Under the pieces are notes generated by a model, which did no database searches, was not told the DNA's origin, and saw only the letters and a list, made by a program, of their open reading frames with translations. Made by a program: the position numbers and the translations under genes. Positions 37,901 through 46,682 of a stretch of 64,000 bases of DNA are shown here, one piece after another (within the stretch, counting starts at the first letter, position 1; each line of letters opens with the position of its first letter). This DNA is from Helicobacter marmotae (lineage in GTDB: Bacteria > Campylobacterota > Campylobacteria > Campylobacterales > Helicobacteraceae): NCBI RefSeq assembly GCF_003364255.1, contig NZ_NXLR01000002.1, positions 62,001-126,000 on the forward strand. The letters are read 5' to 3'.

Positions 37901-38087
37901 CGCCTCTTTAGTGCCTATTATGTTCTCTCAAGGTGTGGGGAGTGAGATAAGTAAGGCGATTGCCGCTCCTATGCTTGGAGGTATGATAACAAGCGTGTTA
38001 TTGACACTTTTTATTATACCTGTATGTTTTTATTTGATGAAGTTAAAAGAGGGAGGACACTCCCTGCGTGAATACAGGGAGAGATGA
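34986..38087 (+). CDS. czcA: Heavy-metal RND efflux pump (CzcA/CusA-like)
   Basis: This 1033-residue inner-membrane pump has the HME-RND layout: a first span, a large periplasmic loop, a six-span bundle, a second loop and a second bundle. Landmarks are ALPDLTPPQVIVQVEF, IAIAIGAMIDAAIVMIENAH, SGIRTPLGIKLYG and AGVVGVLALLGIAAET. CzcA of H. pylori (HP1329) in this operon exports copper and other metals. Copper is the likely substrate by the crdA context, but metal choice is not proven by sequence. It starts at GTG inside the end of czcB. Confidence 0.92.
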   Translation: MVNAIINASISHRFALLLAVFFFVLSSVFSLKYLSLDALPDLTPPQVIVQVEFANQSPKIIEEQVTYPVVSSLMSIANVESVRGISSYENALIYVIFKDKTDLYWARSRVLEQLSSVNTLPTRAKVSLGSDATSVGWAYQYVLRSETKDLQELRSLQDFYYKYAFLGIDGVSEVASIGGFVKNYEITLDNAKMVRYGLDLEEVISAVSKANNESGGGVIFEEGFEKIIHSSGYLQELRDIENIIVKTIDFAPLHIKDIARVNLLPAPRRGAVDLNGQGEVVGGIVIFKHGGNTYESLQTLKRRVQSLNQSNPEVQIQSVYDRSELIERSLSNLWQTLLEESVIVLLICAVFLLHLRSALIIVIILPLCVLFSLLLMAIFGIQASIMSLGGIAIAIGAMIDAAIVMIENAHKNLSHTHIPAKRHEIILSSAQQVGGAVFFALMIIVVSFLPIFALSGQEERLFAPLAFSKTFAMLSGALLSITLVPILMLYFIKGRIIPEERNMFNAFFVKAYSKALEFILKVKWIFLALCVGLLGFGYYIYKQLSWEFMPQIHEGVVMYMPVSNVSMNIQTGLAYLKKVDSILYSFDEVELVFGKVGRANTSTDPAPLSMLEVYIHLKPKSQWKEQISYSDLRDKFEDALQIAGLTNSWTYPIRGRTDMLLSGIRTPLGIKLYGNNREVLQDISLQIQARLKALDESLSVFAERANSGYYLDLHINDEKIARYGISKERIFNVLNSALGGMEITRYIHGVESYPISIRLEDYQRHDIERIREIFVKTPFGFYPLGALVDIEYINAPMELKSEKGLGVNFIYITPKQNISAKTYKQKALEALSDIALPEGYYYEFSGESEYLQKALDTLSYIIPLSLLAIFVLIFLALKNWAYASLCFFSLPFAILGAFMMIDMLGYNLSIAGVVGVLALLGIAAETSIVMLLYLEQSYKDMRPNTPLSLKMCIMQGAAKRVRPKLMTVLSIIASLVPIMFSQGVGSEISKAIAAPMLGGMITSVLLTLFIIPVCFYLMKLKEGGHSLREYRER
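38060..38081 (+). terminator. Hairpin at the end of czcA
   Basis: A 7-bp stem CTCCCTG/CAGGGAG with an 8-nt loop lies within the last codons of czcA. It may stop the copper-efflux transcript before the convergent DUF1104-like gene, which ends only 11 bp downstream of czcA. There is no U tract, so this is tentative. Confidence 0.4.
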
Positions 38088-38097
38088 ATCTTAGGAA

Positions 38098-38481
38098 TTA
38101 GTGTTTATGTGCGCAGTGAGGACAATCTGCTTGGTTTGCTTGGCTGAAGCCATATTCTTTCTTTTGCTTTTCATCCATTTTTTCTACGCGAGCTTTTACG
38201 CCATCTTTGACTTCTTTTTCATAAGCGCGGAGGTCTTTAGCTATCCAATTTTCAGTCGCTTTGTTATAGCTTGCTTTGATTTCTTCCATAAATTTTGTTT
38301 TAGCCTTTTCATTCATTTTGGCTATTCTTTTGCGTACTTCTAATGCCAAGTCAATAGCGTCTTCGCCTTTAAGCGTGCCTTGAAGTTTCACTAATTCGCT
38401 ATCCTTTTTCTTACTCAAATCAATGCCATAGCCAAATGACATACCTAATAGCCCTGCAAGTAAAATGTGAGTTACTTTCAT
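38098..38481 (-). CDS. DUF1104-like periplasmic helical protein with metal-binding tail
   Basis: A 127-residue exported protein: signal peptide about residues 1–18 (ending FGYG), then mostly charged helix containing DSELVKLQGTLKGEDAIDLALEVRKRI, and a C-terminal tail DCPHCAHKH that looks able to bind metal. It is a paralogue of the protein at 61007–61441, with the same SxxELxKLxG and KATENxxxKxLRxYxK blocks. It converges with the copper efflux operon. The size, helical character and location recall ZraP/Spy-type periplasmic metal-stress proteins, but that is analogy only. The ATG follows AAAGGAGC. Confidence 0.72.
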   Translation of the reverse strand: MKVTHILLAGLLGMSFGYGIDLSKKKDSELVKLQGTLKGEDAIDLALEVRKRIAKMNEKAKTKFMEEIKASYNKATENWIAKDLRAYEKEVKDGVKARVEKMDEKQKKEYGFSQANQADCPHCAHKH

Positions 38482-38545
38482 AACTGCTCCTTTGTAATGA
38501 ATTTAAAAGAAGATTCTTATAGCACTTTAACGTAAATGCTTATAA

Positions 38546-38558
38546 AATGATACTCATT
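38546..38558 (-). promoter_or_regulatory. Palindrome upstream of the DUF1104-like gene
   Basis: AATGA–GTA–TCATT on the minus strand is a 5-3-5 palindrome about 65 bp before the start codon, upstream of a TATAAG-like −10 (near 38516–38521). It could bind a metal-responsive regulator. No matching site was found with confidence at the paralogue, so this is weak. Confidence 0.25.
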
Positions 38559-38689
38559 CCTAAGAAATACTGCCCACTAGAGACGAAACTTATTTCTCTC
38601 GTGCAAGTTAGATTATCGTTTTTTAAGAGAGCTTTCCTTGCGGGCTAAGCGTTTTCCTTGTTATCTCTCAAAGGCATAGTCGAATTTTT

Positions 38690-39310
38690 GCTAGAATCAT
38701 TAGTAACCTTGCCTCTCTTGTCATCACGAACCCCTGCAAGGGGTGAAGAATTGCTCTTGGCGACTGGTGATTCTTTAAGCGATTCTCCACGTCATTGATT
38801 TGATGTCTTGCTCGCGGGAGTAAATCCCGCTTCGCGCCTAAAGCGCCTTTCGGGGGGCACTATTTTAATTTAATGTCTTGGGACGCAAAAAGTGAATTTT
38901 TGCGTCCCGCCTAAAGCTTGACTTATAGCTAAGCTTACGCTTATCTATCAAGTCGTTTTTTAAGGGCTTTAAATTTGTCGCCTAAAATGCTTAGCGGGGG
39001 CACTAGTTTTGACTTTTTTACCTTTTTGGGTAGTTTGGGAATTCTAAAAAAGGGTAGTTATTTTGTCATTCTGAACCTGCGTAGCAGGTGAAGAATCTCT
39101 GTGGGAATCACTAGTCGCCAAGAGAGATTCTTCGCTACGCTCTAGACATGACAAAATGGCAGATTTCCTAGTGTTTCCTTTGAAAAGTCTCTAGTGGATA
39201 AGAGCAATTCTTCGCTTGAGAATCAGGCGAAGAATTGCTGTGGGCTTTCTAGTAGGTTTTGAGAGAGATTATTCACCTCCCTAGCGGGGGTTTGGGATGA
39301 GAGAATCAAA
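38690..39310 (+). repeat. Composite dispersed repeat 3 in the 900-bp gap before rmuC
   Basis: The gap 38482–39377 holds no gene. Same orientation as copy 1. It contains module A with a CCCCTGCAAGGGG hairpin near 38727, module B hairpins at 38814–38830 (GCGGGA stem) and 38880–38908 (12-bp stem GGGACGCAAAAA, loop GTGAA), the GACTT…AAGTC hairpin at 38920–38954, the GCTTAGCGGGGGCAC box, and module A again with CCTGC–GTA–GCAGG at 39076–39088. Further decayed A copies run to about 39300. Confidence 0.8.
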
Positions 39311-39377
39311 TAGAGATTTTTGGGCTTATAGGTCTTTACTATTACAATATAGCTTCTTTCTACAGGGGGTGAAGTGG

Positions 39378-40856
39378 CTACTCCTCATCTTCTCCCTCTT
39401 TTGGTGCAGATTCTATAGCAAGCGATGGTGTATCTAAGGCTATGTTACCTCTTTTAAGGAGATCATTGATTCTCTCACTTTTAGGCTTTATACCCTGTTT
39501 GCCCTCATATTTTGTCTTCACTTCTTCGTAAGTGTTTTGTAGTGTTTGAATATTATTGCCTATTTTTTGAAACTCCTTTTCAAATCTAGCAATAGAGCCA
39601 AAAAGCTTTTGAAACTCTGTAAAGATTTTCTCAATATTTTTATTGCGATGTTCAAACTGCCATAGATTGGCAATAACCTTTAGCAGCGCCATAAACGTAG
39701 TGGGAGATACGAGCACAACTCCTTTTTTATATGCTTCATCATAGAGACTCATATCTTGTGCCATAGCTTCTAAAAACGCCCCCTCAATAGGGATAAACAT
39801 TAAGACAAAATCAAGCTTTTGCCCTTTCAAGTAATACTGGTAGTTTTTAGAGCTAAGATTATTAAAGTGAGCTTTAATAGACATACTTAGCTCTTTTTGT
39901 GCGACTTCCCTTTCTTTCTCATCTTTGGCATTGCATAGCTTTGTGTAAGATTCAAGTGAGGTTTTGGCATCTACTACTACGCACCGCTCCTCTCCATTGC
40001 TTTTAGGGAGCTTGATAATCGCATCGGGGCGGAGGCTTTTGCCATCATCATCTTTGAGGTCTTTTTGGAGCTCATAATCTCTGCCTTCACTCAAGCCGCT
40101 ATTTTCAAGCACTTTTTGTAGGATTTGCTCTCCCCAATCGCCTTGTGCTTTATTGCTTCCTTTAAGGGCATTGGCTAGGTTATTGGCTTCCGTGGAGAGT
40201 TGTATGCTAAGTTTATTGAGATTTTCAATCTCTGTACGTAATTGGGTCTGATCTCTTAGTGCGTTTTGATGATTATCCTTAAGCTCTTTTGAGAATCTCT
40301 CTATATCTTCTCTTAGTGGTTTGAGGGAGTGGATTTGAGTTTGATTAAAGCTTTGTGTGTTTTGTTCTAAAATATCAGCGCTCAAAGCCTTAAAGGCATT
40401 TTTTAGCTCTTCTTTAAGCTTCTCTTCTTTCTGTTTAGCTTCTTCTTTTGCAGTATTATATTGCTTTTCTATCTTATCAAGAGCTTCTCGGTAATGCTCT
40501 TGCAAATCTTGTCTTGTTTGTGCGATTTGTATTTGGTGCTCTTCTTTAAGTTTTGCCTCTCTTTGTTTGGCTTCTTCTAGTGCTGCAATCTTGTCATTTA
40601 CGCGATCTTGGCATTCTTCTTGTATGCGCTGGAGACTCTGCATAGAAGAAGATTCTAAACGCTCGTGGTCTTTTTGTGCCATCTCAAGCTCTTTTAGCAG
40701 ATCTTGATTTGCGAGTTTATATTTTTCTAGCTCAAGTTGATATTGGGCTTTAAGCTCGCTTATTTGCTTACTCTGCGATACTTTCACATATAAAGCCCCA
40801 ACTACTGCTCCTACAACGCCGCTTAGAATAATTTCAATTAATGTTTCTAAATTCAC
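39378..40856 (-). CDS. rmuC: DNA recombination protein RmuC homologue
   Basis: RmuC proteins have an N-terminal membrane helix, a long coiled coil and a C-terminal nuclease-like domain. Here the first ~20 residues are hydrophobic ([18 protein letters not shown]), residues ~25–240 are coiled coil, and the conserved core includes [28 protein letters not shown] and [12 protein letters not shown]. Its role in limiting rearrangements at inverted repeats in E. coli is noteworthy given the repeats nearby. A GTG start at 40856 behind GGAGG is preferred; a TTG 9 codons upstream lacks such a site. The start overlaps moaC by 23 bp. Confidence 0.88.
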   Translation of the reverse strand: MNLETLIEIILSGVVGAVVGALYVKVSQSKQISELKAQYQLELEKYKLANQDLLKELEMAQKDHERLESSSMQSLQRIQEECQDRVNDKIAALEEAKQREAKLKEEHQIQIAQTRQDLQEHYREALDKIEKQYNTAKEEAKQKEEKLKEELKNAFKALSADILEQNTQSFNQTQIHSLKPLREDIERFSKELKDNHQNALRDQTQLRTEIENLNKLSIQLSTEANNLANALKGSNKAQGDWGEQILQKVLENSGLSEGRDYELQKDLKDDDGKSLRPDAIIKLPKSNGEERCVVVDAKTSLESYTKLCNAKDEKEREVAQKELSMSIKAHFNNLSSKNYQYYLKGQKLDFVLMFIPIEGAFLEAMAQDMSLYDEAYKKGVVLVSPTTFMALLKVIANLWQFEHRNKNIEKIFTEFQKLFGSIARFEKEFQKIGNNIQTLQNTYEEVKTKYEGKQGIKPKSERINDLLKRGNIALDTPSLAIESAPKEGEDEE

Positions 40857-41310
40857 CGCTTTTCCCTCCACTTTTAAATTCAAGTTTGATATGATCTATG
40901 TGCATACACTTATCAATGGCTTTAAGCATATCATAGATCGTTAAAAGCCCTATGCTTACACCACTTAGGGCTTCCATTTCCACCCCTGTTTTACCCTCGC
41001 ATTTTACCAGCACACCAAGCTTGATAGAATGGCTCTTTTCATCAGGTGTTATATCAACATTGATTTTATTTATCATTAAAGGATGGCACATAGGGATAAG
41101 CTCGCTTGTTTTTTTACTCCCCATAATGGCTGCGACAATGGCAGTTTGCGTGATTGAGCCCTTTTTGCCTGTGTGATTAAGTGCTGCTTCAAAGGCTTGT
41201 GGGCTCATAGTGATAATTCCGCTTGCATAAGCCTCACGCGTACTGATAGCTTTATTACTGACATCGACCATTGTGGGGTTGTGATGTTCGTTAAGATGAG
41301 TAAGATTCAT
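40834..41310 (-). CDS. moaC: Cyclic pyranopterin monophosphate synthase MoaC
   Basis: MoaC makes cyclic pyranopterin monophosphate, the first stable molybdopterin precursor. The motifs [28 protein letters not shown] and [12 protein letters not shown] are characteristic. From the ATG at 41310 (AAGGAGC upstream) the protein is 158 residues, the family norm. The upstream in-frame extension overlaps mog and is not needed. It follows mog in a molybdenum-cofactor operon. Confidence 0.95.
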   Translation of the reverse strand: MNLTHLNEHHNPTMVDVSNKAISTREAYASGIITMSPQAFEAALNHTGKKGSITQTAIVAAIMGSKKTSELIPMCHPLMINKINVDITPDEKSHSIKLGVLVKCEGKTGVEMEALSGVSIGLLTIYDMLKAIDKCMHIDHIKLEFKSGGKSGEFRNIN

Positions 41311-41323
41311 AATGCTCCTTGTC

Positions 41324-41863
41324 TTAGGCTTTGGGGCGGTAGGCTTGGGTGTGTTCTGTGTTGGCATAGATATATCCCCCGCCAATCAAATCTATACAAT
41401 AAGGCACAGCGGGGAATACCGCTTCTAGGCATTCTCTAATGCTTTTAGGCTTGCCGGGGAGATTGATAATAAGACTTTTGCCCCGCACTCCCGCACTTTG
41501 GCGGGAGAGAATGGCTGTGGGGACATATTGGAGGCTCACACTCCGCATAAGCTCGCCAAAGCCGGGCAACATTTTCTCACATACATTTTGCGTGGCTTCG
41601 GGGGTTACATCTCTTGGGGCTGGTCCTGTTCCACCTGTGGTAACGATTAAATCACAATGCTGTGTATCACTTAGCTCTCTAAGGCAAGATTCTATCAAAG
41701 ATTGTTCATCGCTAATGATATGGTAGTGATATTGGCAAGGATTAAGGATAAATTGGCTTAAAGTCTCTTGTATAGCCTTGCCAGATATATCTTCATATAC
41801 GCCCTCTGCTGCTCTATCGCTTGAGACAAGCACGCCGATATGGATTGTTTGCATATTTTGCAT
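41324..41863 (-). CDS. mog: Molybdopterin adenylyltransferase Mog
   Basis: Mog activates molybdopterin by adenylation before molybdenum insertion. The family motif [18 protein letters not shown] is clear, and the C-terminal [25 protein letters not shown] matches MogA-type proteins. The start at 41863 overlaps the mobB stop (TAATG) behind AAAGGAGG; the ATG 12 codons upstream is inside mobB. Length 179 residues. Synteny with HP0799 supports it. Confidence 0.92.
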   Translation of the reverse strand: MQNMQTIHIGVLVSSDRAAEGVYEDISGKAIQETLSQFILNPCQYHYHIISDEQSLIESCLRELSDTQHCDLIVTTGGTGPAPRDVTPEATQNVCEKMLPGFGELMRSVSLQYVPTAILSRQSAGVRGKSLIINLPGKPKSIRECLEAVFPAVPYCIDLIGGGYIYANTEHTQAYRPKA

Positions 41864-42411
41864 TATGCCTCCTTTGTAATAATCTTTGAATGCTCGCATA
41901 TAAATGCTGCGATTTGGGGAATATTATTAAGAGAGAGGATAGGTATGCTACGAGGAAGAATCTCTACATTTTGCACACTCTCATCAATGGCAAAGGCACT
42001 TGCATAGGGGATATATTCAGATTCTATTGCCCCTCTTGCTACGACAATGCGTATAAAAGGCAGGCTTTTAAGCCCTTCTATAAAGACATAATCATAATCT
42101 TTAAAATGCTCCAATGCCTCATAAAAGGCTTGTATCTCTTGTGCTTTTTTATGCTTAAAATGTAGGCTTGCGTGAGTAGGGGAGATGAGGGCTACAGCTT
42201 GAGCACGTTGTAAAAACTCATAGCTATCTTTTCCTTTTGTGGCTTGCATTGCCTTGTCTTTTGGGTCATGCTTAATAATGGCGATTTTGTATTGATGAAG
42301 GTATTCGCAGAGTTTGCAAATAAGCGTTGTTTTACCACTATTGCTTTTACCGCTAAAGGCAAAGACTATGGGCTTTTTGCTGATGTTATAAGTATTTTTA
42401 GAATCTTGCAT
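41863..42411 (-). CDS. mobB: Molybdopterin-guanine dinucleotide biosynthesis protein MobB
   Basis: MobB is a GTP-binding helper of MobA in MGD formation. The P loop is AFSGKSNSGKTTLICKL, and YDYVFIEGLKSLPFIRIVV is the conserved later block. The ATG at 42411 has GAAGGGG upstream and gives 182 residues. The gene sits between moaE and mog, where I do not recall one in H. pylori, so it is an insertion relative to that operon. MobA is not in this window. Confidence 0.88.
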   Translation of the reverse strand: MQDSKNTYNISKKPIVFAFSGKSNSGKTTLICKLCEYLHQYKIAIIKHDPKDKAMQATKGKDSYEFLQRAQAVALISPTHASLHFKHKKAQEIQAFYEALEHFKDYDYVFIEGLKSLPFIRIVVARGAIESEYIPYASAFAIDESVQNVEILPRSIPILSLNNIPQIAAFICEHSKIITKEA

Positions 42412-42421
42412 ATTTGCCCCT

Positions 42422-42883
42422 TCAAGGGATATTTGGAGAGAGGATTCCACTACCGGCTAAGGGCTTGCTGCGCTCTTTTGCGTAGATTCTCTGTGAATTC
42501 ATCACATCATACTTCCAAATAGGAGCGTTGGCTTTAAAGTCTTCTATAAAGGTGCGATACACTTCTAGGGATTGTGTGCGGTGAGGTGAGATAGTAGCAC
42601 ACATATAAGAGCTTTTATGCGTCATCACATCGCCTATGCTATGTGCCATGCAGATATAAACATCATGGGCTTTAGCCCGCTCTTGCCATGTATCAAACCA
42701 TTTTTGCAAAAGTGGTTTATAAATATCAAAGCTTAGTGCCTCTATCTTTCCATTTTGCCCTATTTCTGCTCGCACAATGCCGGTAAAGACATTCAAAGCA
42801 CCATTATTGCGCTCTAGGGCGATTTGCTCGCATTTGGCATATATTTCAGATGTGGGTAATGCCCCTTGATAAAGCCATAGCAT
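42422..42883 (-). CDS. moaE: Molybdopterin synthase catalytic subunit MoaE
   Basis: MoaE with MoaD converts cPMP to molybdopterin. The sequence has ALNVFTGIVRAEIGQNGK, HSIGDV, SPHRTQSLEVYRTFIEDFKANAPIWKYDV, all typical of MoaE. The start is taken at the ATG overlapping the moaD stop (TAATG), giving 153 residues; the frame also opens at a GTG four codons earlier. Confidence 0.92.
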   Translation of the reverse strand: MLWLYQGALPTSEIYAKCEQIALERNNGALNVFTGIVRAEIGQNGKIEALSFDIYKPLLQKWFDTWQERAKAHDVYICMAHSIGDVMTHKSSYMCATISPHRTQSLEVYRTFIEDFKANAPIWKYDVMNSQRIYAKERSKPLAGSGILSPNIP

Positions 42884-43107
42884 TAGCCACCACACACAGG
42901 GGGGAGGAGTAGGACTTTATCCCCATTTTTTAGCGGGTGAGAAATATCTTCGATGATTTCATCATTGACTGCTAGGGCACTGACTTCAAGCCAAGAGCTA
43001 AGGGCTTTGTCTTGTGAGAGTATGGCTTTTAATTCGCTTAGATTCTTGACTTCTAGCTGACGCGGAGGTATATCACTCATAGGACCTAAAAACTCTACTT
43101 GAATCAT
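42883..43107 (-). CDS. moaD: Molybdopterin synthase sulfur-carrier subunit MoaD
   Basis: This 74-residue ubiquitin-like protein ends in the required Gly-Gly (LLPPVCGG), which is thiocarboxylated before sulfur transfer to the pterin. The segments ALAVNDEII and PLKNGDKVLLLPPV are typical. It overlaps moaE by one base. The first gene of the moaD–moaE–mobB–mog–moaC–rmuC run, with moeA 68 bp upstream. Confidence 0.92.
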   Translation of the reverse strand: MIQVEFLGPMSDIPPRQLEVKNLSELKAILSQDKALSSWLEVSALAVNDEIIEDISHPLKNGDKVLLLPPVCGG

Positions 43108-43175
43108 TTTTATTCCTTATATGTCTTTATATGTGGCTTTGATACGGCTTGTGAAAAAGCATATCAAATGTAAAG

Positions 43176-44414
43176 TTAAAAGTGATTTAAAAACATTATC
43201 TTTACGACCTCGCCTGCTTTTAAATCACTCCCATTTTCTTCCAAAATCGCTAGAGCACTATTGCGTGTGAGATTATTAATCATCGAGCTTTGCAGGCTTT
43301 TTTTACCCTTAAAGCTTACTTGGAGTGCTCCATTTTCATTATAGACTTCACAAGCGCGAAATTCCATACGTGTATCTGCTCTTTTAATATCTTCTAATAT
43401 CGTGGCTTCAAAAAGCATGGGTTTGTGAGTTCTGCCTTGCATTCTAGCTAGTAGGGGAGAGCCAAAGAGTAGGAAAGTTACAGCACTTGAGTTTGGGAAT
43501 CCAGGTAAGCCTAAAATGGGTATATCATTATATGTCCCAAAGGCTACAGGCTTGCCCGGTTTTAAACGCACGCCTTTAAAGTGAATGTGTGAGAGCTCTT
43601 TAATAATTGCTTGTGTGTAGTCATAATCTCCCATACTCATGCCACCTGTGCTAAGGACCATATCGCATTCTTGCAATGCCTTCTCAAAGGCTGCTTTAAT
43701 CATTGCCTTATCATCTTTGAGCAATGGATAAACAATCCCCTCTTGTCCCATTTGTGATAAAAGCGATTCTAAAAGATGCGTATTGACACTACGCACGACA
43801 TTATCATATTTTGCTTCTTCTCCCACTTCTATAATCTCATCGCCCACGCATAGAATGCCCACTTTTGCTTTTTGATACACTTGGATAAAGTTATAATTTA
43901 ACTCCGCAAGCAAACCGATTTCAAAAGCCCCGATTTTATCGCCCTTATGCAGGAGAACTTCACCCTTTTTATAATTATCTCCGGCTTGTCTAATCCACTG
44001 CGAGCTTTGTATCATGTCTTTTGAGACTTTGGGAGTGATTTTCTCCCCTTGTGCTTGCACATGCTCGACAATCACTAATGTATCGGCATTTATAGGCATA
44101 AGAGAGCCGGTGAATGTTTTTATCGCACAGCCTTGTTGGAGTGTGGCTCGTGTGGGGTTTCCTGCTTTGTTAGGGGGGAGGATTTGCAAGCCTTGAGTGA
44201 AAAACTCCTCTATATCCTCAAAGTTTATCGCATAACCATCCATAGCAGCAGTAGGATAGGCAGGGATATTGCATGGGGCATATATATCTTGGGCTAAGAT
44301 TCTGTTTAGAGAATCTTTAAAATGTACTTGTTGTGAGCCAAGTGTTTTTATGGGTGTTGCGCACAATATCTCTAAAGCTTGGGTATAGCTAATAAGTGTA
44401 GGATAGTCTGCCAT
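43176..44414 (-). CDS. moeA: Molybdopterin molybdenumtransferase MoeA
   Basis: MoeA inserts molybdate into adenylated molybdopterin. Family blocks are visible: AYPTAAMDGYAIN, TGSLMPINADTLVIVEHV, GILCVGDEIIEVGE, VLSTGGMSMGDYDYT and ILGLPGFPNSSAVTF. The 412-residue length is normal. It lies between ribA and moaD, all on the minus strand. Its ATG follows CAAGGAGC. Confidence 0.94.
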   Translation of the reverse strand: MADYPTLISYTQALEILCATPIKTLGSQQVHFKDSLNRILAQDIYAPCNIPAYPTAAMDGYAINFEDIEEFFTQGLQILPPNKAGNPTRATLQQGCAIKTFTGSLMPINADTLVIVEHVQAQGEKITPKVSKDMIQSSQWIRQAGDNYKKGEVLLHKGDKIGAFEIGLLAELNYNFIQVYQKAKVGILCVGDEIIEVGEEAKYDNVVRSVNTHLLESLLSQMGQEGIVYPLLKDDKAMIKAAFEKALQECDMVLSTGGMSMGDYDYTQAIIKELSHIHFKGVRLKPGKPVAFGTYNDIPILGLPGFPNSSAVTFLLFGSPLLARMQGRTHKPMLFEATILEDIKRADTRMEFRACEVYNENGALQVSFKGKKSLQSSMINNLTRNSALAILEENGSDLKAGEVVKIMFLNHF

Positions 44415-44453
44415 AAATGCTCCTTGTAAAGGCTCTTTGTGTTTAACATTGCC

Positions 44454-45038
44454 CTAAAGCAAATGTCCTAATTTTTCCTTTTTGACATTAAGATAGGCTT
44501 GATTATGGGGATTTATAGGGGTGATGATACTACTACGTACTACTTTTGCATAAGGTGCTATGGCATTAATTTTACGCGGGTTATTAGTGAGGAGGTTAAT
44601 ATGTGTAATAGAGAAATGTTTAAAAATTTCACCCACGATTTCATAACTTCTCTCATCGCTTTTAAAGCCTAATTGCTCATTTGCCTCTACCGTGTCATAG
44701 CCTTTATCTTGCAAGGCATAGGCATTAATTTTATTAAAAAGCCCAATGCCGCGCCCCTCTTGACGCAAATAAATAAGCATACCGCCCTCTTTATAGGCAG
44801 CAATTTGCTCCATAGCCAAAGCAAGCTCGGGACCACAATCGCATTTTTTTGAGCCAAATACATCTCCGGTGAGGCATTCTGAGTGGATTCTCACAAGCGG
44901 AGTTTTGCCCAAAAAGGGAGTAAATACAATCAAATGTTCTTTTGATGTGTGGCTATCGATATATTCACGAAAGCTTATAGTTAAGAAATCGCCAAAACGT
45001 GTAGGCAATTTTGCTTGTTGTGATATTTCATATTTCAT
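44454..45038 (-). CDS. ribA: GTP cyclohydrolase II
   Basis: RibA opens GTP to start riboflavin synthesis. The zinc ligands are in [19 protein letters not shown], and the catalytic RQEGRGIGL motif follows, then [14 protein letters not shown] and LLTNNPRKI. The ATG at 45038 with AAAAGGAAAACA upstream gives 194 residues; an earlier in-frame ATG adds ten unconserved residues. It is a stand-alone RibA without the RibB domain, as in HP0802. Confidence 0.95.
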   Translation of the reverse strand: MKYEISQQAKLPTRFGDFLTISFREYIDSHTSKEHLIVFTPFLGKTPLVRIHSECLTGDVFGSKKCDCGPELALAMEQIAAYKEGGMLIYLRQEGRGIGLFNKINAYALQDKGYDTVEANEQLGFKSDERSYEIVGEIFKHFSITHINLLTNNPRKINAIAPYAKVVRSSIITPINPHNQAYLNVKKEKLGHLL

Positions 45039-45139
45039 TGTTTTCCTTTTAGGTGATAGTATTTGCATAGAGTGTCATTTGTGAAGCGGCATTATAGGTT
45101 AATTAGTTAAATCTTTTTTAATTTCATAAAATTATTAAT

Positions 45140-45154
45140 TGATAATAATTATCT
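45140..45154 (+). promoter_or_regulatory. PerR/Fur-type box upstream of katA
   Basis: TGATAATAATTATCT contains the 6-1-6 palindrome GATAAT-A-ATTATC, resembling Fur-family boxes such as the PerR consensus TTATAATnATTATAA. It lies about 52 bp before the katA ATG in a 168-bp gap, where a repressor could block transcription. Catalase control by a Fur-family regulator is known in Campylobacter and H. pylori. Confidence 0.6.
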
Positions 45155-45206
45155 ATTAACTATTTTTAGCTAAATTTGACACTCAAATTTATTCAAAGGA
45201 GCAAAT

Positions 45207-46643
45207 ATGGAAAAGAAGCTTACAACAGCTACAGGCACGCCATTAGGTGATAATCAAAATTCAATTACAGCAGGAAGTAGAGGACCTACTCTTTTGCAAG
45301 ATACATGGCTTTTAGAGAAGCTTGCACATTTTGATAGAGAGCGCATACCAGAACGGGTTGTGCATGCTAAAGGAAGTGCAGCTTATGGAGAGCTTACTAT
45401 CACAAATGATATTAGTGCGTATTCAAAAGCAGATATTTTTAACAAAGTTGGTAAGAAAACAAAAGCATTTTTGAGATTCTCTACCGTTGCAGGAGAGAGA
45501 GGAGCAGCCGATGCGGAGCGAGATGTGCGTGGGTTTGCATTGAAGTTTTATACCAATGAGGGCAATTGGGATATTGTAGGAAACAACACTCCTGTGTTTT
45601 TCATTAAAGATGCGATTAAATTCCCTGATTTTATCCATACACAAAAGCGAGACCCTAAGACAAATATGCGCTCTTCAACTGCGGCATGGGACTTTTGGAG
45701 TTTGCATCCTGAATCTTTGCACCAAGTAACAATTTTAATGAGTGATAGAGGGATACCACGAAGCTATCGTGAAATGCACGGCTTTGGTAGCCATACTTAT
45801 AGCTTTATTAATGCAAAAAACGAACGTTTCTGGGTGAAGTTCCACTTTAAATCTATGCAAGGTATCCACAACCTTACTAATAAAGAGGCAGAGGCGATTA
45901 TCGCTAAAGATAGAGAATCTCATCAAAAAGATTTGTTTGAAAATATAGAAAAAGGCAATTTCCCTAAATGGAGATTCTGCGTGCAAATTATGCCTGAAAA
46001 GGAAGCCCTCACTTATAAATTCAATCCTTTTGATTTAACCAAAACTTGGAGTCATAAGGATTATCCGCTTATTGAAGTAGGGATTTTAGAGCTTAATAAG
46101 AATCCTCAAAATTATTTTGCAGAAGTAGAGCAAGCCGCCTTTAACCCTGCAAATATCGTACCGGGCATTGGCTATAGCCCAGATAAAATGTTGCAAGGGC
46201 GATTATTTAGCTATGGGGATACACAACGTTATCGCTTAGGGATTAACCACTCTCAATTGCCCGTAAATGCCTCTATCGCGCCTGTGCATACCACACATAG
46301 AGATGGCTTTATGCAAAGGGGTGATTTTGGTGGGGAGAGAAACTATAATCCAAGTATATTTAATGACTATATTGAAGATAGCAATGCCCTTGAGCCAGCA
46401 TTACATATTCCCGGTGGTGATATTATGGATAAATTCAATCATCGCGATGATAATAGCGACTACTACAGCCAAGCAGGCGATTTGTATCGTTTAATGAATG
46501 CTGAGCAAAAAGAGGCATTGTGTCAAAATATTAAAGACGCTATGGAGGGCGTGCCTGTGGAGATTAAAAAGCGTCAGCTTGAGCATTTCAAAAAGGCAGA
46601 CCCAGCTTATGGCAAACGTGTAGCAGAGCTACTTGGCTTATAA
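45207..46643 (+). CDS. katA: Catalase (haem, small-subunit type)
   Basis: KatA breaks down hydrogen peroxide. The catalytic histidine is in [13 protein letters not shown] (His53), the distal asparagine in [11 protein letters not shown], and the haem-ligand tyrosine in [14 protein letters not shown]. The 478-residue length fits small-subunit clade catalases like H. pylori KatA (505). No signal peptide is seen. AAAGGAGC precedes the ATG. An ankyrin gene converges from downstream, as with the KatA haem-trafficking factor of Campylobacter (Cj1386). Confidence 0.96.
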   Translation: MEKKLTTATGTPLGDNQNSITAGSRGPTLLQDTWLLEKLAHFDRERIPERVVHAKGSAAYGELTITNDISAYSKADIFNKVGKKTKAFLRFSTVAGERGAADAERDVRGFALKFYTNEGNWDIVGNNTPVFFIKDAIKFPDFIHTQKRDPKTNMRSSTAAWDFWSLHPESLHQVTILMSDRGIPRSYREMHGFGSHTYSFINAKNERFWVKFHFKSMQGIHNLTNKEAEAIIAKDRESHQKDLFENIEKGNFPKWRFCVQIMPEKEALTYKFNPFDLTKTWSHKDYPLIEVGILELNKNPQNYFAEVEQAAFNPANIVPGIGYSPDKMLQGRLFSYGDTQRYRLGINHSQLPVNASIAPVHTTHRDGFMQRGDFGGERNYNPSIFNDYIEDSNALEPALHIPGGDIMDKFNHRDDNSDYYSQAGDLYRLMNAEQKEALCQNIKDAMEGVPVEIKKRQLEHFKKADPAYGKRVAELLGL

Positions 46644-46648
46644 ACCTT

Positions 46649-46673
46649 GAATCTAGGCTTTATGCCTAGATTC
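46649..46673. terminator. Bidirectional hairpin between katA and the ankyrin gene
   Basis: A perfect 10-bp stem GAATCTAGGC/GCCTAGATTC with a TTTAT loop lies six bases after the katA stop and nine bases after the stop of the convergent ankyrin gene. No U tract follows on either strand. Position between convergent genes makes a terminator role likely. Confidence 0.65.
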
Positions 46674-46682
46674 CCCTCACTC

